A DNA stretch of 64,000 nt from Pratylenchus scribneri (GCA_030063045.1 JAQSEB010000164.1:248001-312000); one strand, 5' to 3'. Shown: positions 20,501 to 30,789, numbered from the stretch's first letter. Notes: generated by a model from the letters alone, not told the origin. Program-made: numbers and translations.

Positions 20501-23500
20501 CGTGGTTTTCTCCAATTTGTCTTCTGCAGGAAGGCTTTCCATGACTTCCTTAGAATTGCTAATGAATTCCCGTAAATTCATTTGAGCTTTTTGGAAAATT
20601 GTTTTGACTTCTTGACATTTTGGTATAGCTTCTTCAGCGGTTTCGTTTTCCATTAGGATGTTGTCCATATAAGTGTTATCGATAAGTTCATCCTTTTCGT
20701 GCTTCTTCAAATGGTGATGAAGAACAGCAGCTAGGATAAAAGGGCTACTTATCACTCCAAATGCTACCCGACAAAATCGGTAGATTTGAAGATTTTCTTT
20801 AGTCAAAGGCTTCTTGGGATCTTTCACCCAAAGACATTTCACCACTTCTCTTTCCTGTGGTTCAAGTTCAATCATAAGGAAAGCTTTTTCAATATCTGCC
20901 AAAACGGCAATTTTTGGACAACGGAAACGAATTAAAAGACCTGCCAAATCTGGCAGAAGGACAGGTCCACGTAAAAGGCAGTCATTCAGACTTGGGAAAC
21001 CTTTCACGTGAGCGCTTGCGTCATAAACGACGCGAAGTTTTGGCCATTTGGTTACGACGGGATGATGCGGAAGAAAGTGTTCCAGATAATGACTTTTCAC
21101 CAAACCTTTATCTGAACCTTTTGGCGGATCAAAATTTCCATCCGCCGCTTCAATGATCCCTCGATTCAATTGATCATCAAAATTTTCAATATATTTGTCC
21201 ATTAATTCTGGACTTGCTTGGAGTCGGGTCAAAACCGAAGACAACCGACTATAGGCCATTCGAAAATTGCTCGGAAGGTCCATCCTTGGTTCCTTCCATG
21301 GCCATCGGACAGAATAGCGTCCATTTGGTAATTGCTTGACCGATTGGTCAAATTGTCGCACCGCATCTTCATCATCGTTGACTGTTGGATCATCCTTGAT
21401 CCCCACAGCCTCAAGGCTCCAGAAATCTTCAATCGCATTTGCCTTCGGCATTTGCTCTTGATTTCCCGGGGTAATAGAAAGCATAGAAATAGCTTGGTTA
21501 GGATTTTCGCCGTTAAGATCGGCTTCTCCATTCAATAATGGACCAAATTCCGTTTGGATAACGAAAAGATTCGGAATAACTTCCGTACTGCTGATGAAAT
21601 ATTTCCAGTATTGTCGAGCTCCAATCATAATTTCTGGAATTTCATTAGTGAATTCCACAGCAGCTTTCACTTCTTCAAGTCCGGTTATAGCTTGGTCATA
21701 TTTCCATTCCGACCTGCGGAATCGACCAGAAATGTATTCCAGGCGGTTTAGATAAAAGTCTTCCCATTTCCCATTTGCCTTTCTGATTTGCACGGCATAA
21801 ATAGGAGAATGGCATTTGATTGGGTCACGTAGTGGACCACCAATCCCAGAGATTTCTAAGTTTTCGGCTTTTCCCACTTTGGGGGGATAAAGTCTTTTGA
21901 TCAGTGAATCTGCAATGCAGCTCTTCTCTGAACAAGGATCAAAGATAACCACCACTGGAATTTTGATTCTTCGGTCACTAGGCGAGGTAACCAGAAGACG
22001 GCGAGTCATTAAGAAAGCTTCAGGCTTGCTATCTTTGGGCTCTTTAGTATAGTTAGAAGTAGCTGTGTAGGCTTGGACTTGTTGAATTTCGATCTCTTGA
22101 TCGATAGATTTAGCAGCCTCATTCTCTTCAGAATGAACTAGGTGACTTTGAGTTTTGATAATTGGACCATTTGGTTGGCTCGGTCCGTTAGGTTTAGTTT
22201 GATTGCCCTTGCCTTGGTGATTGCCTTGAAATGGTTTAGTAGGAAACTGGCGTCCCTTATTTGAGAACTGGCTGTCTCGGTTTTGGCTTTGAGGGCCATT
22301 TCCTTGGTTTTGGAATTGAGGACCATTTCCTCGGTTTTGGAATTGGGGCCGGTCCCCTTGCTTGAGGTCCCCTTTTTGTCTATAGCAGACAAGAAAATGA
22401 TGCTTACCACCACAATTGGAGCATCGTTTATTAGATAGGCAATCAAGGGCTTTATGTCCATTGAATAGACAATTGATACAGCGATCCTGTTCCTTCAGGC
22501 GATCGCTCTTAGCTTTAGGAGTTGGGTATTTAGGACACTTGCTCGGAATGTGGCTATCCGAATCGCAAAGTGAACAACCGTTTCTTTTGGTCTTATTCTG
22601 CTGCAAGAGAAATGAACGATTTACCTCGTAGGAATTCTTTTGCTGAATATTGTTAGGTTTTGAACCTTTAAAATTGTTAGGCTTCTGGCTAACCTTAGGT
22701 TCTTCACCTCGAAGGGTTTTAGTGCATCGTTGCACCTCTTCTTTAATAGAAATAATGTTGTCAAGTTCTTCTCGTATATCACGAGTGGTCCAGATTCTTC
22801 CAGAACCCTTCTCCTTTTCAACCATCTTCTGCATGATTGAATATGGTAGCTTCATCTTTAGATGTGTGGTCACAAACTCATTCTCGGCTAATTGAGCTGA
22901 ATTTCCCAATTGGCGGAAAATCTTATCCAATTCTTCTCCGAATTTACGGAGTGAATCTAGGGAATCTTTGGGCTCTGGCAAATTAATCAGATCAGCTTGC
23001 AGCTGCTCTTTGAGTACTTGATTATGCGCGTAGCGCTTCTTCAAACGTTCCAATAAAATTGGATAGTTTTCATTTGTAGGTATGAATCCATCCGCCATGC
23101 GAGCGGCAGGACCTTTTAGGTAGCCCATAAGATAGATCATCTTTTGGATTGGTGCTATTGGTTGGGAATCAACACTGGCTTCGAACATTTGCCAGAAGAG
23201 TGGCCATTGCTTGATATCCCCATCGAAATGAGGCATCTCCAACTTGGGAAGGTTAATGTTAGCCTTCATGGGTGCAGATGGTGGTTGGAAGTTAGTATTA
23301 ATTCGAGGAAATCGAGGGGTCTCGGATACTTGTGGAATGGACTGGACAGAATGGAAGCTTTGGTGGCTTGGGAAATTAATAGGTCTTAGAATTCCACCCA
23401 TAGTAGGGTTAGTACGGCGCGAATTATTCAACAGACGATTATTCGCCCTGGGAAACCGTTCAATAGAAGGAGCGGGGCTGATCAAATTATCGAGAGGACC

Positions 23501-23917
23501 ATTTAATTGGCTTTGATCCTCTTCAATTTGGGTGCTGTTTTCCCACAACTCCATGTGGGCATCCATATCATCGACTAATTCCCTGCCATTTGCTACTATC
23601 TCCATAAAATGTTGCCAATCAGCTCCAACCTCTTCCCCATCCGGGGGAGGTGGAAATCTGTTAAAGAGGTCTTCTTCTGCCCTTAGGGCATCTCCTTCCA
23701 ATCCATTCATGAATTGGATCCAACCGTTATGCAATTCTTGCAATCGGTTTATTTTCTTCACAAGATTGTTCCTTTCGGTTTGTATTTGTCCTGCCCTCTC
23801 TTCGATTTCATCATCATCAGGGATACCAGTGATCATGTCTCTGGCTGTTTGGATATGTCTTTTGAGGTGAAAAAGAGCTGGGCCAATTTGGCTCCGAATA
23901 CCAGCAGAAGTGGGCAT
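17576..23917 (-). CDS. BEL/Pao ORF1: Gag-Pol with integrase and truncated envelope start (2113 aa)
   Basis: Uninterrupted frame that starts about 170 bases after the PBS. Approximate residues: 225 Gag DUF1759-like (LPKLEMPHFDGDIKQWPLFW); 449-511 three zinc knuckles (CSLC..C, CINCLFNGHKALDC, CSNCGGKHHFLVC); 656 protease VIFDPCSEKSC; 961-1090 RT with LRVVYDASAH and YMDN; 1249 RNase H (HTFVDAS) to ENPADLATRG; 1556 integrase zinc finger (CHGG..CLPC); integrase core with D in GVDYLG (about 1622), D in ISDNATNF (1686) and E in GFYERLV (1725); then a DUF5641-like region (about 1830-1920). At about 1996 a signal/TM-like segment (AFLTLILTLLCLCSG) and a few Cys begin an envelope, which stops after roughly 100 residues. 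The frame supplies a complete enzyme set for integration, whereas ORF2 lacks integrase. Confidence 0.94.
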   Translation of the reverse strand: MPTSAGIRSQIGPALFHLKRHIQTARDMITGIPDDDEIEERAGQIQTERNNLVKKINRLQELHNGWIQFMNGLEGDALRAEEDLFNRFPPPPDGEEVGADWQHFMEIVANGRELVDDMDAHMELWENSTQIEEDQSQLNGPLDNLISPAPSIERFPRANNRLLNNSRRTNPTMGGILRPINFPSHQSFHSVQSIPQVSETPRFPRINTNFQPPSAPMKANINLPKLEMPHFDGDIKQWPLFWQMFEASVDSQPIAPIQKMIYLMGYLKGPAARMADGFIPTNENYPILLERLKKRYAHNQVLKEQLQADLINLPEPKDSLDSLRKFGEELDKIFRQLGNSAQLAENEFVTTHLKMKLPYSIMQKMVEKEKGSGRIWTTRDIREELDNIISIKEEVQRCTKTLRGEEPKVSQKPNNFKGSKPNNIQQKNSYEVNRSFLLQQNKTKRNGCSLCDSDSHIPSKCPKYPTPKAKSDRLKEQDRCINCLFNGHKALDCLSNKRCSNCGGKHHFLVCYRQKGDLKQGDRPQFQNRGNGPQFQNQGNGPQSQNRDSQFSNKGRQFPTKPFQGNHQGKGNQTKPNGPSQPNGPIIKTQSHLVHSEENEAAKSIDQEIEIQQVQAYTATSNYTKEPKDSKPEAFLMTRRLLVTSPSDRRIKIPVVVIFDPCSEKSCIADSLIKRLYPPKVGKAENLEISGIGGPLRDPIKCHSPIYAVQIRKANGKWEDFYLNRLEYISGRFRRSEWKYDQAITGLEEVKAAVEFTNEIPEIMIGARQYWKYFISSTEVIPNLFVIQTEFGPLLNGEADLNGENPNQAISMLSITPGNQEQMPKANAIEDFWSLEAVGIKDDPTVNDDEDAVRQFDQSVKQLPNGRYSVRWPWKEPRMDLPSNFRMAYSRLSSVLTRLQASPELMDKYIENFDDQLNRGIIEAADGNFDPPKGSDKGLVKSHYLEHFLPHHPVVTKWPKLRVVYDASAHVKGFPSLNDCLLRGPVLLPDLAGLLIRFRCPKIAVLADIEKAFLMIELEPQEREVVKCLWVKDPKKPLTKENLQIYRFCRVAFGVISSPFILAAVLHHHLKKHEKDELIDNTYMDNILMENETAEEAIPKCQEVKTIFQKAQMNLREFISNSKEVMESLPAEDKLEKTTSKILGFFWDIEKDSFTFTFPMSDPALPITRRLVLSTMATLYDPHGLFGPSVLIVKVFFQKLWDDNHEWDSILPICEENHWKDIQKSWKDQTIELHRWILGKSWKNLQLHTFVDASQQAYATAVYLRVETEDGVKAELLFSKNRLRPKKAGHTLTIPRMELLAILIGMRAMNFVKTEIKKPIMEEHLWSDSQIALSWIKSSDQQPQFVQRRLIEIRKNEQCNFHFVRTDENPADLATRGMIPKELSQSNLWWKGPNWLTTDEWPNELSFTTETKDELSSETNSFVVQTILPTESLIKLERFNSWNKAIRVTLYVLRYIHKKCPNNEENDLIFSKISPEGEFTAKDYSLAKTLLYKLDQKQYSENFEKLNCYLDPNGVVRLKTRIINCENFDMANPIILWKNSPLTKLIIQSIHIKLCHGGVESTLTEFLLQYWCPQARKTVKGIIWKCLPCKRMREYKYALPQMPPHPKERVVQIAPFNTIGVDYLGPTITKIAGEKTKVWIVLITCLNTRAVYLEPILDLTAVSFINVFRRFISRRGKPDKIISDNATNFVLAKKALELVTEADLEAFMAFKGIEWKLIAQLSPWMGGFYERLVGLTKSHFKRTLGRRILAYDQLCTFIAEVEAALNSRPLTYVSDAADAPLPLRPIDFIHPKAILHLDQYSCEDLEGKDKLQPHEKLVVLWKGTQEVLESFWSKWNKDYLLLLREKSKWKHKGPKLQIHSLPQVGDIVLIEEDLRPRNLWPIGKIVELNGEFPNIRSVKILMPNKRILTRPISKLCPLEASPEIEDKQAIQENEPLEVISEEKDDQIAEEIEPEPEITQSVEADNDKRTTKDIPQMLTRRQARELGIKVNAFLTLILTLLCLCSGSIQAYFIPIQAYPVPKCTECAMFCTLNGLQVYTPPDIHKVEICCEGELSRIAFAAIREIKSQIDGPLVVHRFAHVPTLNPLAPNLFPTSLFPLFLAWLPLLTPINPMP

Positions 23918-24086
23918 TGTGCTTTAGCTCTTAATCAAAGATTTTAGGAAAAGGTAAGGCTTTAGCTTTGGAAAAGTATTTGCGGAAGGATAGGGGTAGG
24001 TCTTGGTTTTTGATTCGGCCCTTCGAATCAAAAAAGGATAAGATTGGGTTTTAGCTTTGGCTCCCGGTCAAATACGTGGATTTGAG

Positions 24087-24104
24087 TCCCGGGTCGTGGC
24101 ACCA
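24087..24104 (-). other. Primer-binding site
   Basis: On the minus strand TGGTGCCACGACCCGGGA lies six bases inside the 5' LTR. Its complement ends in ..GGCACCA, as a mature tRNA 3' end would (acceptor strand TCGTGGC, discriminator A, CCA). The tRNA identity was not assigned. Confidence 0.8.
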
Positions 24105-24110
24105 ATTTTT

Positions 24111-24677
24111 TGTGTCCAACGGACTGAAAACGTTGGAAGAGTTACACAAAAAATAATATAAGAAAAAAGACCCCTAATTTAGCTAATTAGGATTGACTCA
24201 AAATTACCCCTAAAATTGAGTATAGAAAAATAGAATTTAGCTTTCCGCAAAGAACTTTACTTATTCCAAAAATATATGAAAATACAATTCAAGTGAATAA
24301 TGTGTTATTCCGTAAATGGCTTTGTGAACAATGTAAATAATGAATAATTGTTAAATGGCTTTTGCTTATTCCCAAAGGGAAATTGGTTTGATTGGCTTCA
24401 GCTGAATAAAAGAAATGGCTCCCAAAAGGGAAAATGAATTGAGCTCCCAGAAAAATGAGAACTGAGGATTTTGGGGGCAATCGGCTGGCTTTTATAGGGC
24501 TGGGGCCAGGGGGCTGAAGGCGGGCTTTTGGCCACGTGATTATTGATTGACCCCGAAAGTGGAAATTGGGTGAAAGGGAAAATAATGTGGGAAAAAATGT
24601 CTGTGAGGAAAAAATGTTTGTCTGATGGAAAATAAAATGTCTTTTGATTAATTTACTTTTTCCTCTCGTCGGAGACA
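24111..24677 (-). repeat. 5' LTR of the composite BEL/Pao element
   Basis: 567 bp. Left edge TGTGTCCAACGG and right edge CGTCGGAGACA on the plus strand. TSD CCATT at 24678-24682. No differences from 6110-6676 were seen by eye. Confidence 0.95.
24460..24496 (-). promoter_or_regulatory. LTR promoter: TATA box and initiator
   Basis: Minus strand: TATAAAAG at 24496-24489, then TCAGTT at 24465-24460, about 33 bases downstream of the start of the box. This is the expected distance for a TATA-driven start at an initiator (TCAGT). Transcription would run toward the PBS and ORF1. The same arrangement is present in the 3' LTR. Confidence 0.6.
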
Positions 24678-24682
24678 CCATT

Positions 24683-26710
24683 CTCATTCTTCACCCTTCC
24701 GTTCCGAAAAAACTCAAATGCAAATTCCACATTATAAAGAAAAAACTGACTCATTCAAGGTCAACGGACTGAATAAGGAAATTTTTAGGCATAATGCGAA
24801 CTTCCTATTATTAAATTTATAAATTGGGTCATTGATTCCCCTCTTTTCCTTTTGCCGGTCGCCCTTTCCCCTCCCCCTCTTTTTTCCCTTTGGTTCCTCC
24901 TTATTATTTCTTTGCTAGCTCCACCACATTATTATTGAAATTGGTGGAATACCAATTATGAAATAGATGAAACATGAAATGGATATTTTATTGAAAGCCA
25001 CGCCCTATTCTCCTTTATCAAATTCATCCTACTATTTCCCGAATTCATTCCTCTAAATAGCTTATTTCAAAATAGCAAATTGGATAGAGGTCTAAATTAA
25101 GCCTTTCCTCGAAAATATTTATTATTTTATTAATCTTTTTTTCTTTCTCTCATCAATGTCTACCTTCCACATTCTTAACTCTATCGCGCAAAAAATCATT
25201 AATTTTATCGCTGTCTGACAATTTTAAAATTAATTGGGTCATTTTATGAAAATCCCCTCATAGATCTCATTATTTTCCTTTGCCCACCCAAATCCTCTCA
25301 TTTTCTTTATCCGGATTTTAATTAACAAATAAATCGAATGAATCATTTATCCTATTGCCTACTTCTCTCCCTCATTTTTTTTTCTCATCCGTCCCCTAAT
25401 GTTAATTTGATTGATTGCAAATTATGTAATAAATTAAATGGATAATTTATCCCACTTCCCTTCTTTTTCAACTCCCCTCCTTTTTACCACTATGAGTGAA
25501 TGTCAATTATGAAATCGATTAAGGTGTTCATTCTTTAAATTCGTACCTTTTTTTCCTTTTCTCATTTCCAGCCCATTCATTCTCTCTCTTATCCTTTTAA
25601 TAATGGATTAATAAAAGTCATTTTTTCAGGATTTCTGATTTTAATGCTTGATATTTTCATTTAAAATACCTATATATTTAGATTAATATAAAATTTATTT
25701 ATTATTTTCTCATAGGAATTCATTCTTTTGAATTTCTTTATGAATTTAATGGATGTTAATTATAATAGCGATTAATTTTTAATACCTTTAATTATTTTCA
25801 ATTTTTTAAAGAAAATTCATTATACTCATTTTATAATTTTATATTCATTATGAAAATGATTAAAATAGTTGAGAAATAAAAATATTGGCCAGACATAATA
25901 TTTTGATTTGTAATTGTAATTTAATATTATTTAAACATTTCAAATTATAGGAATCTATGAATTTAAAATAAAAATGCTAGTAAAGAAAATAATAATAACA
26001 AAATTCAATATTGGATACACCCAATTATTTTCTATTTTTTTCATATTATCATAATATTTCCAATTGATATTAATGTATTTTTCCTGAAATTTAATATTCT
26101 GTATTCAATTGATCAAAAAATATGAAATCAAAATTTTGTTTCTTATCTCATTAAATCAATTTATAATTTAATATTATTTTTTAAATATTTATTCATATCA
26201 AATTGACAATTTAATAGCTTGAATTTATTATTTATCCATAGCAAATTAGATATGGAACTTTAACGATTGATTAATGAAAAATATTTAATTATTTTTAATA
26301 TCTCTAATTATTTTTAAATTTTCAAGAATTTTATTAGAAAATAATTTTAATTTAGAAACTAGTATTTTCTTTATAACTTTATTTTCAATATAAATAAAAT
26401 CAATATAATTAAATAATTAGATATAAAAATTTTATTTCTATCAAAAAATGAAGTATTCTGCTGTAATCAAATATAAAACTATAAAAATACAAAAATATAA
26501 AAAACACTCAAAAAATATATTAAAAAAATGAAGTATTCAGCTGAAATCAAATATAAAACAATAAAAATATAATTTGCTTTTATCTACCAAATTTTTATAT
26601 AAAATACGCAGACATTTTGGATGAATTATAATTTTTCAATTTAAGATTGGATTGGCTGTTAATAATTAATATATAAGGCATATTGAAAAAAAATTATAAA
26701 AATATAATAT
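24683..26710. other. Intergenic AT-rich stretch
   Basis: No gene seen. 24.7-25.6 kb is pyrimidine-rich spacer. At about 26447-26590 two copies with a period of about 80 bp contain AATGAAGTATTC and AATCAAATATAAAAC. Related sequence recurs near 39880 and 44380, upstream of the astacin first exons. Confidence 0.5.
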
Positions 26711-27095
26711 CGTACGGGGTCGAGTCATGAATAGATAAAAGTCAGTGCAAATGTGGTCATGTCCTGAATAGTGCAAATGTATGTTTTTTCCACATCTAAT
26801 AAATCAGGAACTGGTTTTAGAACCTACAAACCTTATACCATTTTGTAGATCTCATCGAGACGCATGGATTGAAATATAATTTGTCATGGACTGATCAAAA
26901 TAAAATAGTATTAAACTTTTTTCCCAGTCTTTTGTTTTAAACTTTTTAATTTTAGCCCAAACAAAGACAAATTATATAGCATTCGATGCGTCTCGATTAG
27001 CTCTACAAAATGGTATAAAGTTTATAGGACTGGTTACTGATTTATTAGAAGTCGAAAACGCCTACAATTGTACTATTCATGAGTTGACAGAGCAC
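26711..27095. repeat. Palindromic MITE-like repeat, copy A
   Basis: A roughly 385-bp long inverted repeat. Its arms contain CATGTCCTGAATAGTGCAAA-like sequence outside and TTATACCATTTTGTAGATCT / CTACAAAATGGTATAA inside. It is homologous to 62982-63400 (copy C) and, more distantly, 29681-30077 (copy B). Outer ends CGTACGGGG.. and ..GAGTTGACAGAGCACC. No coding capacity and no clear TSD. Confidence 0.75.
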
Positions 27096-27169
27096 CATAT
27101 AATATGATCCATAAGAAGAATATACATATTATTAATAATTTAAAAAATAAACAAATTTTGAATTCGGTA

Positions 27170-27240
27170 AAAGTCAATTCGAACAATACAAGGAGAAATA
27201 AAATAGATATGACCAATGTAGGAAAAAACAAAGTATATTC
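27170..27240 (+). pseudogene. Fossil S-I-R tail of an astacin-type gene
   Basis: This stretch aligns with the 3' end of the astacin gene at 44180-44262: AGTCAATTCGAACAATACAAGGAGAAATAAAAT.. against the matching S-I-R tail, followed by the shared GTAGGAAAAAACAAAGTATATTCG. In the S-I-R frame it reads KSIRTIQGEIK, then stop codons where intact copies continue KSIRP. No other exon of such a gene is visible upstream. It shows a third, dead member of the tail family. Confidence 0.6.
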
Positions 27241-28450
27241 GCAATGGTAAGCATTATTAAATTAGAAACTATAATTCTATAAAAATAAAAATATAGCATT
27301 TTATTAAAGAAATTATAAACTAAATTTTGCTTTGTTTCATATTTATTAACAAAAAATAAACCTATGATACTCCAAAAAAGAAATTAAATAAATTAATTAA
27401 CTAACAACAAATTTCATTAGATAATTTTAAAAATAAATAGTTTTATAGTTTTCAATTAATATTTTTTATAAAATCGAACATAAAAAGGAATCTGGTTCTA
27501 CAGAAAAAATTAATCTTTCTCATTCAATAAAAAATAAAATTTTCAATTCAAAGCATTTTTACTTTAAATTATATTAATGTTGAAATTTCATTTAAAATCA
27601 AACTTTATTTTACAAGTTATTTATTTTAGAAAAATGTCACTAGTTATTCAACAATCTTTTTTTCATTTTTATTATAAATATATTTTACAAAGACAATAAA
27701 TGCTTTGGGTTATAATAATCCGAAAACTGGTACAAGGCATCAGTCGCTGCTCTTCCAACAAATTCTTTTCTGAATAGGAACAAAATTGGTATGAACTATG
27801 AATAGACCAAAATTCGAGAGTCAATAAAATTTTTTTATTACTTTTCTCTATTTTCCAAAAATCTTAAATAATTTGAAATAAATTACTTTTATAAAACTTT
27901 TTAAAATAATGAAAAAACTATATATTTTGCAAAGCATAAAAAAATTTTTTTAATAAAATATCTTGAAAAAAATTTAGCATTGAATTTATTTTATTAAAAT
28001 AAATGAAAAATTACGAAGAGCAACATATTTATTTTTGAATTTTTATAGTTTTTAAATTAAATGCCGTTTAAAAGAAAATTTGCATATTTCAATTTTTTTG
28101 TTTTTAAAATATTTTTTATAGCCCTTTCTTATTATTGCCATTAAAATCTTCACCTCACTTCAAATAATTTTTCCATTGCTATAATTTTTATTTCTTAGGA
28201 GAATTTAACAAATTTAATTGTTCTGAATTTTTCAATCCATTATGTCCAAATGGACATAGAATAACTTAGAGCCAGAAATTATTACCAGCAAATATGCATA
28301 AATAAATAATTATAGCTGCTTAACAATTAAAAATTTAAAAAAAATAGAAATTTTATATTATTAAAAAAGAAGTTTATAAAATTTTTGACCATTTATCTTT
28401 ATCAATATTAATAATCTTAGGAAATAATTTCTTATATTTATTTGAAAAAA
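27241..28450. other. 5' flank of the S-I-R/FLYWCH gene
   Basis: No gene seen. 27250-27480 resembles 30590-30780, the 3' flank of the downstream gene (shared CTTTGTTT.., AATAAATAGTTTTATAG.TTTC). 27880-28090 resembles 36060-36250 (AATTTATTTTATTAAA.TAAATGAAAA). This pattern suggests tandem duplication of this gene type with loss of coding parts. Confidence 0.45.
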
Positions 28451-30577
28451 ATGAATAGCATTATAAAGATATTTATTTCGACTTTCTTCTTATTTTGCAT
28501 TTCGCAGAATAATGAATGCCAAGGAACAAAGGTAAATTTTATATTTAATATTGTCCATATTAAAATAATAATAAAAGGAGACCAGCGGTTCAATTCCTCA
28601 AAAAGAACAAGGAGCACCTGGCACCACTTCAATTCGTCAGGTACAATTTATAATCTTCAATCTTTTTCCTCTATTTATTATTGATATTTTTACAAAGGTA
28701 GTCAATGCTTCGAATAATCCGACAACTGGTAAAAGCATTCGGCCTATTAGAGAAAATGTGCTCTTGCCAAGTATTAGGCCTATTGGAGAAGATATGCCTA
28801 TACGACCGAAAAATGATTCGAGATTTCTAAGATTATCAGAAGTTGCAATGGATTCTATCGGAACGAGTTTTAAAGGGGAATCAATCAGAATGAATGCAGA
28901 GAAAATTCCAACTGATTCAATTAGGAAAATTGGAGAAAATATACCTTCAGGAAGCATGATCAATTTCTCAATTAGGAGCAACAAAGATGAACCAATTGCT
29001 GAAGAAATCACATATGGCGAGGAATTTCATGATGAACAAATTGCTTCAACTAATATACCACAGGGATGGAGTAAGTTAAAAATTTGGATTAAAGCAATAA
29101 TATTTTAAAAATGTAATTATATGAATTTTAGATAAAAGTATGATTTTATACCACCCATTAAAATAAATAAATTTTTTTGCCTAAAAATAAATTTTTAAGG
29201 GTATGAGAATTCGATACACTCTTGTCTAACTGTTAAGATAATTCCGACTTTTACTAGAAAGTGCAAATTAGGGATCAAGAATATTTTTTGGTAAAAAATT
29301 TATAAACGGGCCACAACATGACTAAATTACAATGTAATAAAAATTTCACTATACGATAAAATTCTGCTTCCAATGCGAAATATATTGGCCATAGAATTTT
29401 TTACTAAAAATACCCTTTTCCCATTTTGTTTTTTTTTTTTTGCTTTAAGTCGGCCTTATCTTACCAAAAAGGCAGGATTTGACAAAATATCAGATTCGAA
29501 TTATCTGACTTCGATTACTCCTGGAAACTTATTTTAATGGGGATACGCACTATTTTTTTCAATGTCAATTTTCAACTTAATTCGTATACTCCCAATTCAT
29601 ATACCCCACAGTTGGTATACAAATGAAATTAGAAAATTTTTTTAAAATTGTTTTATAATAATTACATCCGATGGTTTTTGCGGTGTAAGTTCGATTCCAT
29701 AATTATGCAAAAATGGGCGATTCCTCAAATTCTGCAAATATAAGTTTTTTGACTTTTAATAAATCAGAAATAGATTTTAGACCATACAAACATTATACCA
29801 TTTTGTAGATCTCATCGAGATTTATCAAATGGTATATAAAATGTCTGGTTTTGATCCAACATAAGACAGTTTTAAACCAAAAAAATATAGTTTAAACGGT
29901 TTAACACTTTATCTTTTGGAATACTTTATATACCCGATGGGTCTCGATGAGATCTACAAATTGGTATAAGGTTTGTATGGACTAAAATTTATTTAGGATT
30001 TATTAGAAGTCAAAAACTTATATTTGCAAAATTTGTGGAATCGCCCTCAGCCGTTTGTCTTTTGTGGAATTGACCCCGTTGGGTTTTTTCTTTTATATTA
30101 ATCAAGGGTTACTATTCATTCTAGTAAAGATGTTGAACGAACAAATTAGCCAAAGAGATTTGCTAGGTTTCACGGGTGGGACCGGAGCTCAAAAAATCGG
30201 AATTGGAATTTCCATAAAACTGTACAGGTCATTGTTCGATCAAATTATACTCAGCTCTCTATTAAATGCTCTGATATGTTTAATTTTCGAAAACTAATAA
30301 CAGTCTAAATTATTTGATAAAAATATAAATTTTAAAAATACATTCAGTAATTTATCACAATGGATATCGATTTATTTCTGATAAGAAAAAGCAATTTAAA
30401 AATGGAGAATGGGTTGCATATTATCATTGTGCAAGTAAATGCAAAGTTCCAGAACCGAATGGAAAAATGACGATAACACGTTTGAAAAATAAAAATGGTG
30501 AAATAACTTTGAATCACCAACATGCTGCTGATTGCCTTGCAAAAATACCATCATTTTACAGTGAGAATCCAAAATAA
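28451..30577 (+). CDS. Secreted S-I-R repeat protein with C-terminal FLYWCH-type finger
   Basis: Exons 28451-28531, 28578-28640, 28698-29070 and 30348-30577; phases 0, 0 and 1 all fit (747 nt, 248 residues). Exon 1 is a signal peptide (MNSIIKIFISTFFLFCIS.. then NECQG). Exons 2-3 carry SIR in TTSIRQ, KSIRPI, PSIRPI, ESIRMN, DSIRKI and FSIRSN plus decayed units. Exon 4 gives GYRFISDKK..EWVAYYHC, SKCKVP and NHQH, i.e. W..C..C..H-x-H as in FLYWCH fingers, which bind DNA or protein. Exons 1-2 are clearly paralogous to 4791-4360. Intron 3 (1277 bp) holds a MITE-like repeat and a degraded dispersed repeat. A signal peptide on a finger protein is odd. It may be secreted, or the finger may serve another purpose. 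Confidence 0.75.
29681..30077. repeat. Palindromic MITE-like repeat, copy B, inside an intron
   Basis: A long inverted repeat: arms about 29690-29870 and 29890-30070 share GGGCGATTCC.., TGCAAATATAAG, AATAAATC.., and TTATACCATTTTGTAGATCTCATCGAGA. It is related to copies A and C but with diverged termini. It lies in intron 3 of the S-I-R/FLYWCH gene. Confidence 0.65.
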
Positions 30578-30789
30578 ATATTAAATAATATTATTAATTA
30601 TAATTCTATAAAAAAAGGAATATTTCAGAAGAAATAGGTAATACTAATTTGGCTTTGTTTACATTAGTAAAATAATAAATCTATAATATTTTAAAAATAA
30701 AAATAATGAATAAATAAATGACAGAAAATGTCATTTTAGTTATTACAAAATAAATAGTTTTATAGCTTTCAAGAATTAAATTACCGAAA

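Larger units (their letters stand above)
6110..24677 (-). mobile_element. Giant composite BEL/Pao LTR retrotransposon, 18.57 kb
   Basis: The element lies on the minus strand and is bounded by 567-bp direct LTRs (24111-24677 is 5', 6110-6676 is 3') that begin TGTCTCC and end GGACACA (TG..CA). The target-site duplication is CCATT, at 6105-6109 and 24678-24682. No base difference between the LTRs was seen by eye, so insertion is recent. A PBS adjoins the 5' LTR and a purine tract adjoins the 3' LTR. Inside are two uninterrupted frames on the same strand, 23917-17576 and 15601-6908, each with its own Gag (DUF1759-like), knuckles, aspartic protease, RT and RNase H. Ordinary BEL/Pao elements are much shorter and have one such frame. 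No second LTR pair is visible inside, which argues against simple nesting. Confidence 0.93.

Noticed and set aside
6857..23947. Dozens of plus-strand frames of 60-177 codons across the retroelement
   Set aside because: They lie opposite the two long minus-strand frames and show no domains. They are shadows of the coding strand.
15602..24110. Simple nesting of one intact retroelement in another
   Set aside because: A nested element should have its own LTR pair and TSD. Only one LTR pair was found, and its TSD is perfect around the whole unit.
30055..30297. Plus frame of 80 codons after MITE copy B
   Set aside because: Begins inside the repeat arm and lies in an intron whose flanking exons join in phase. 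No domain.
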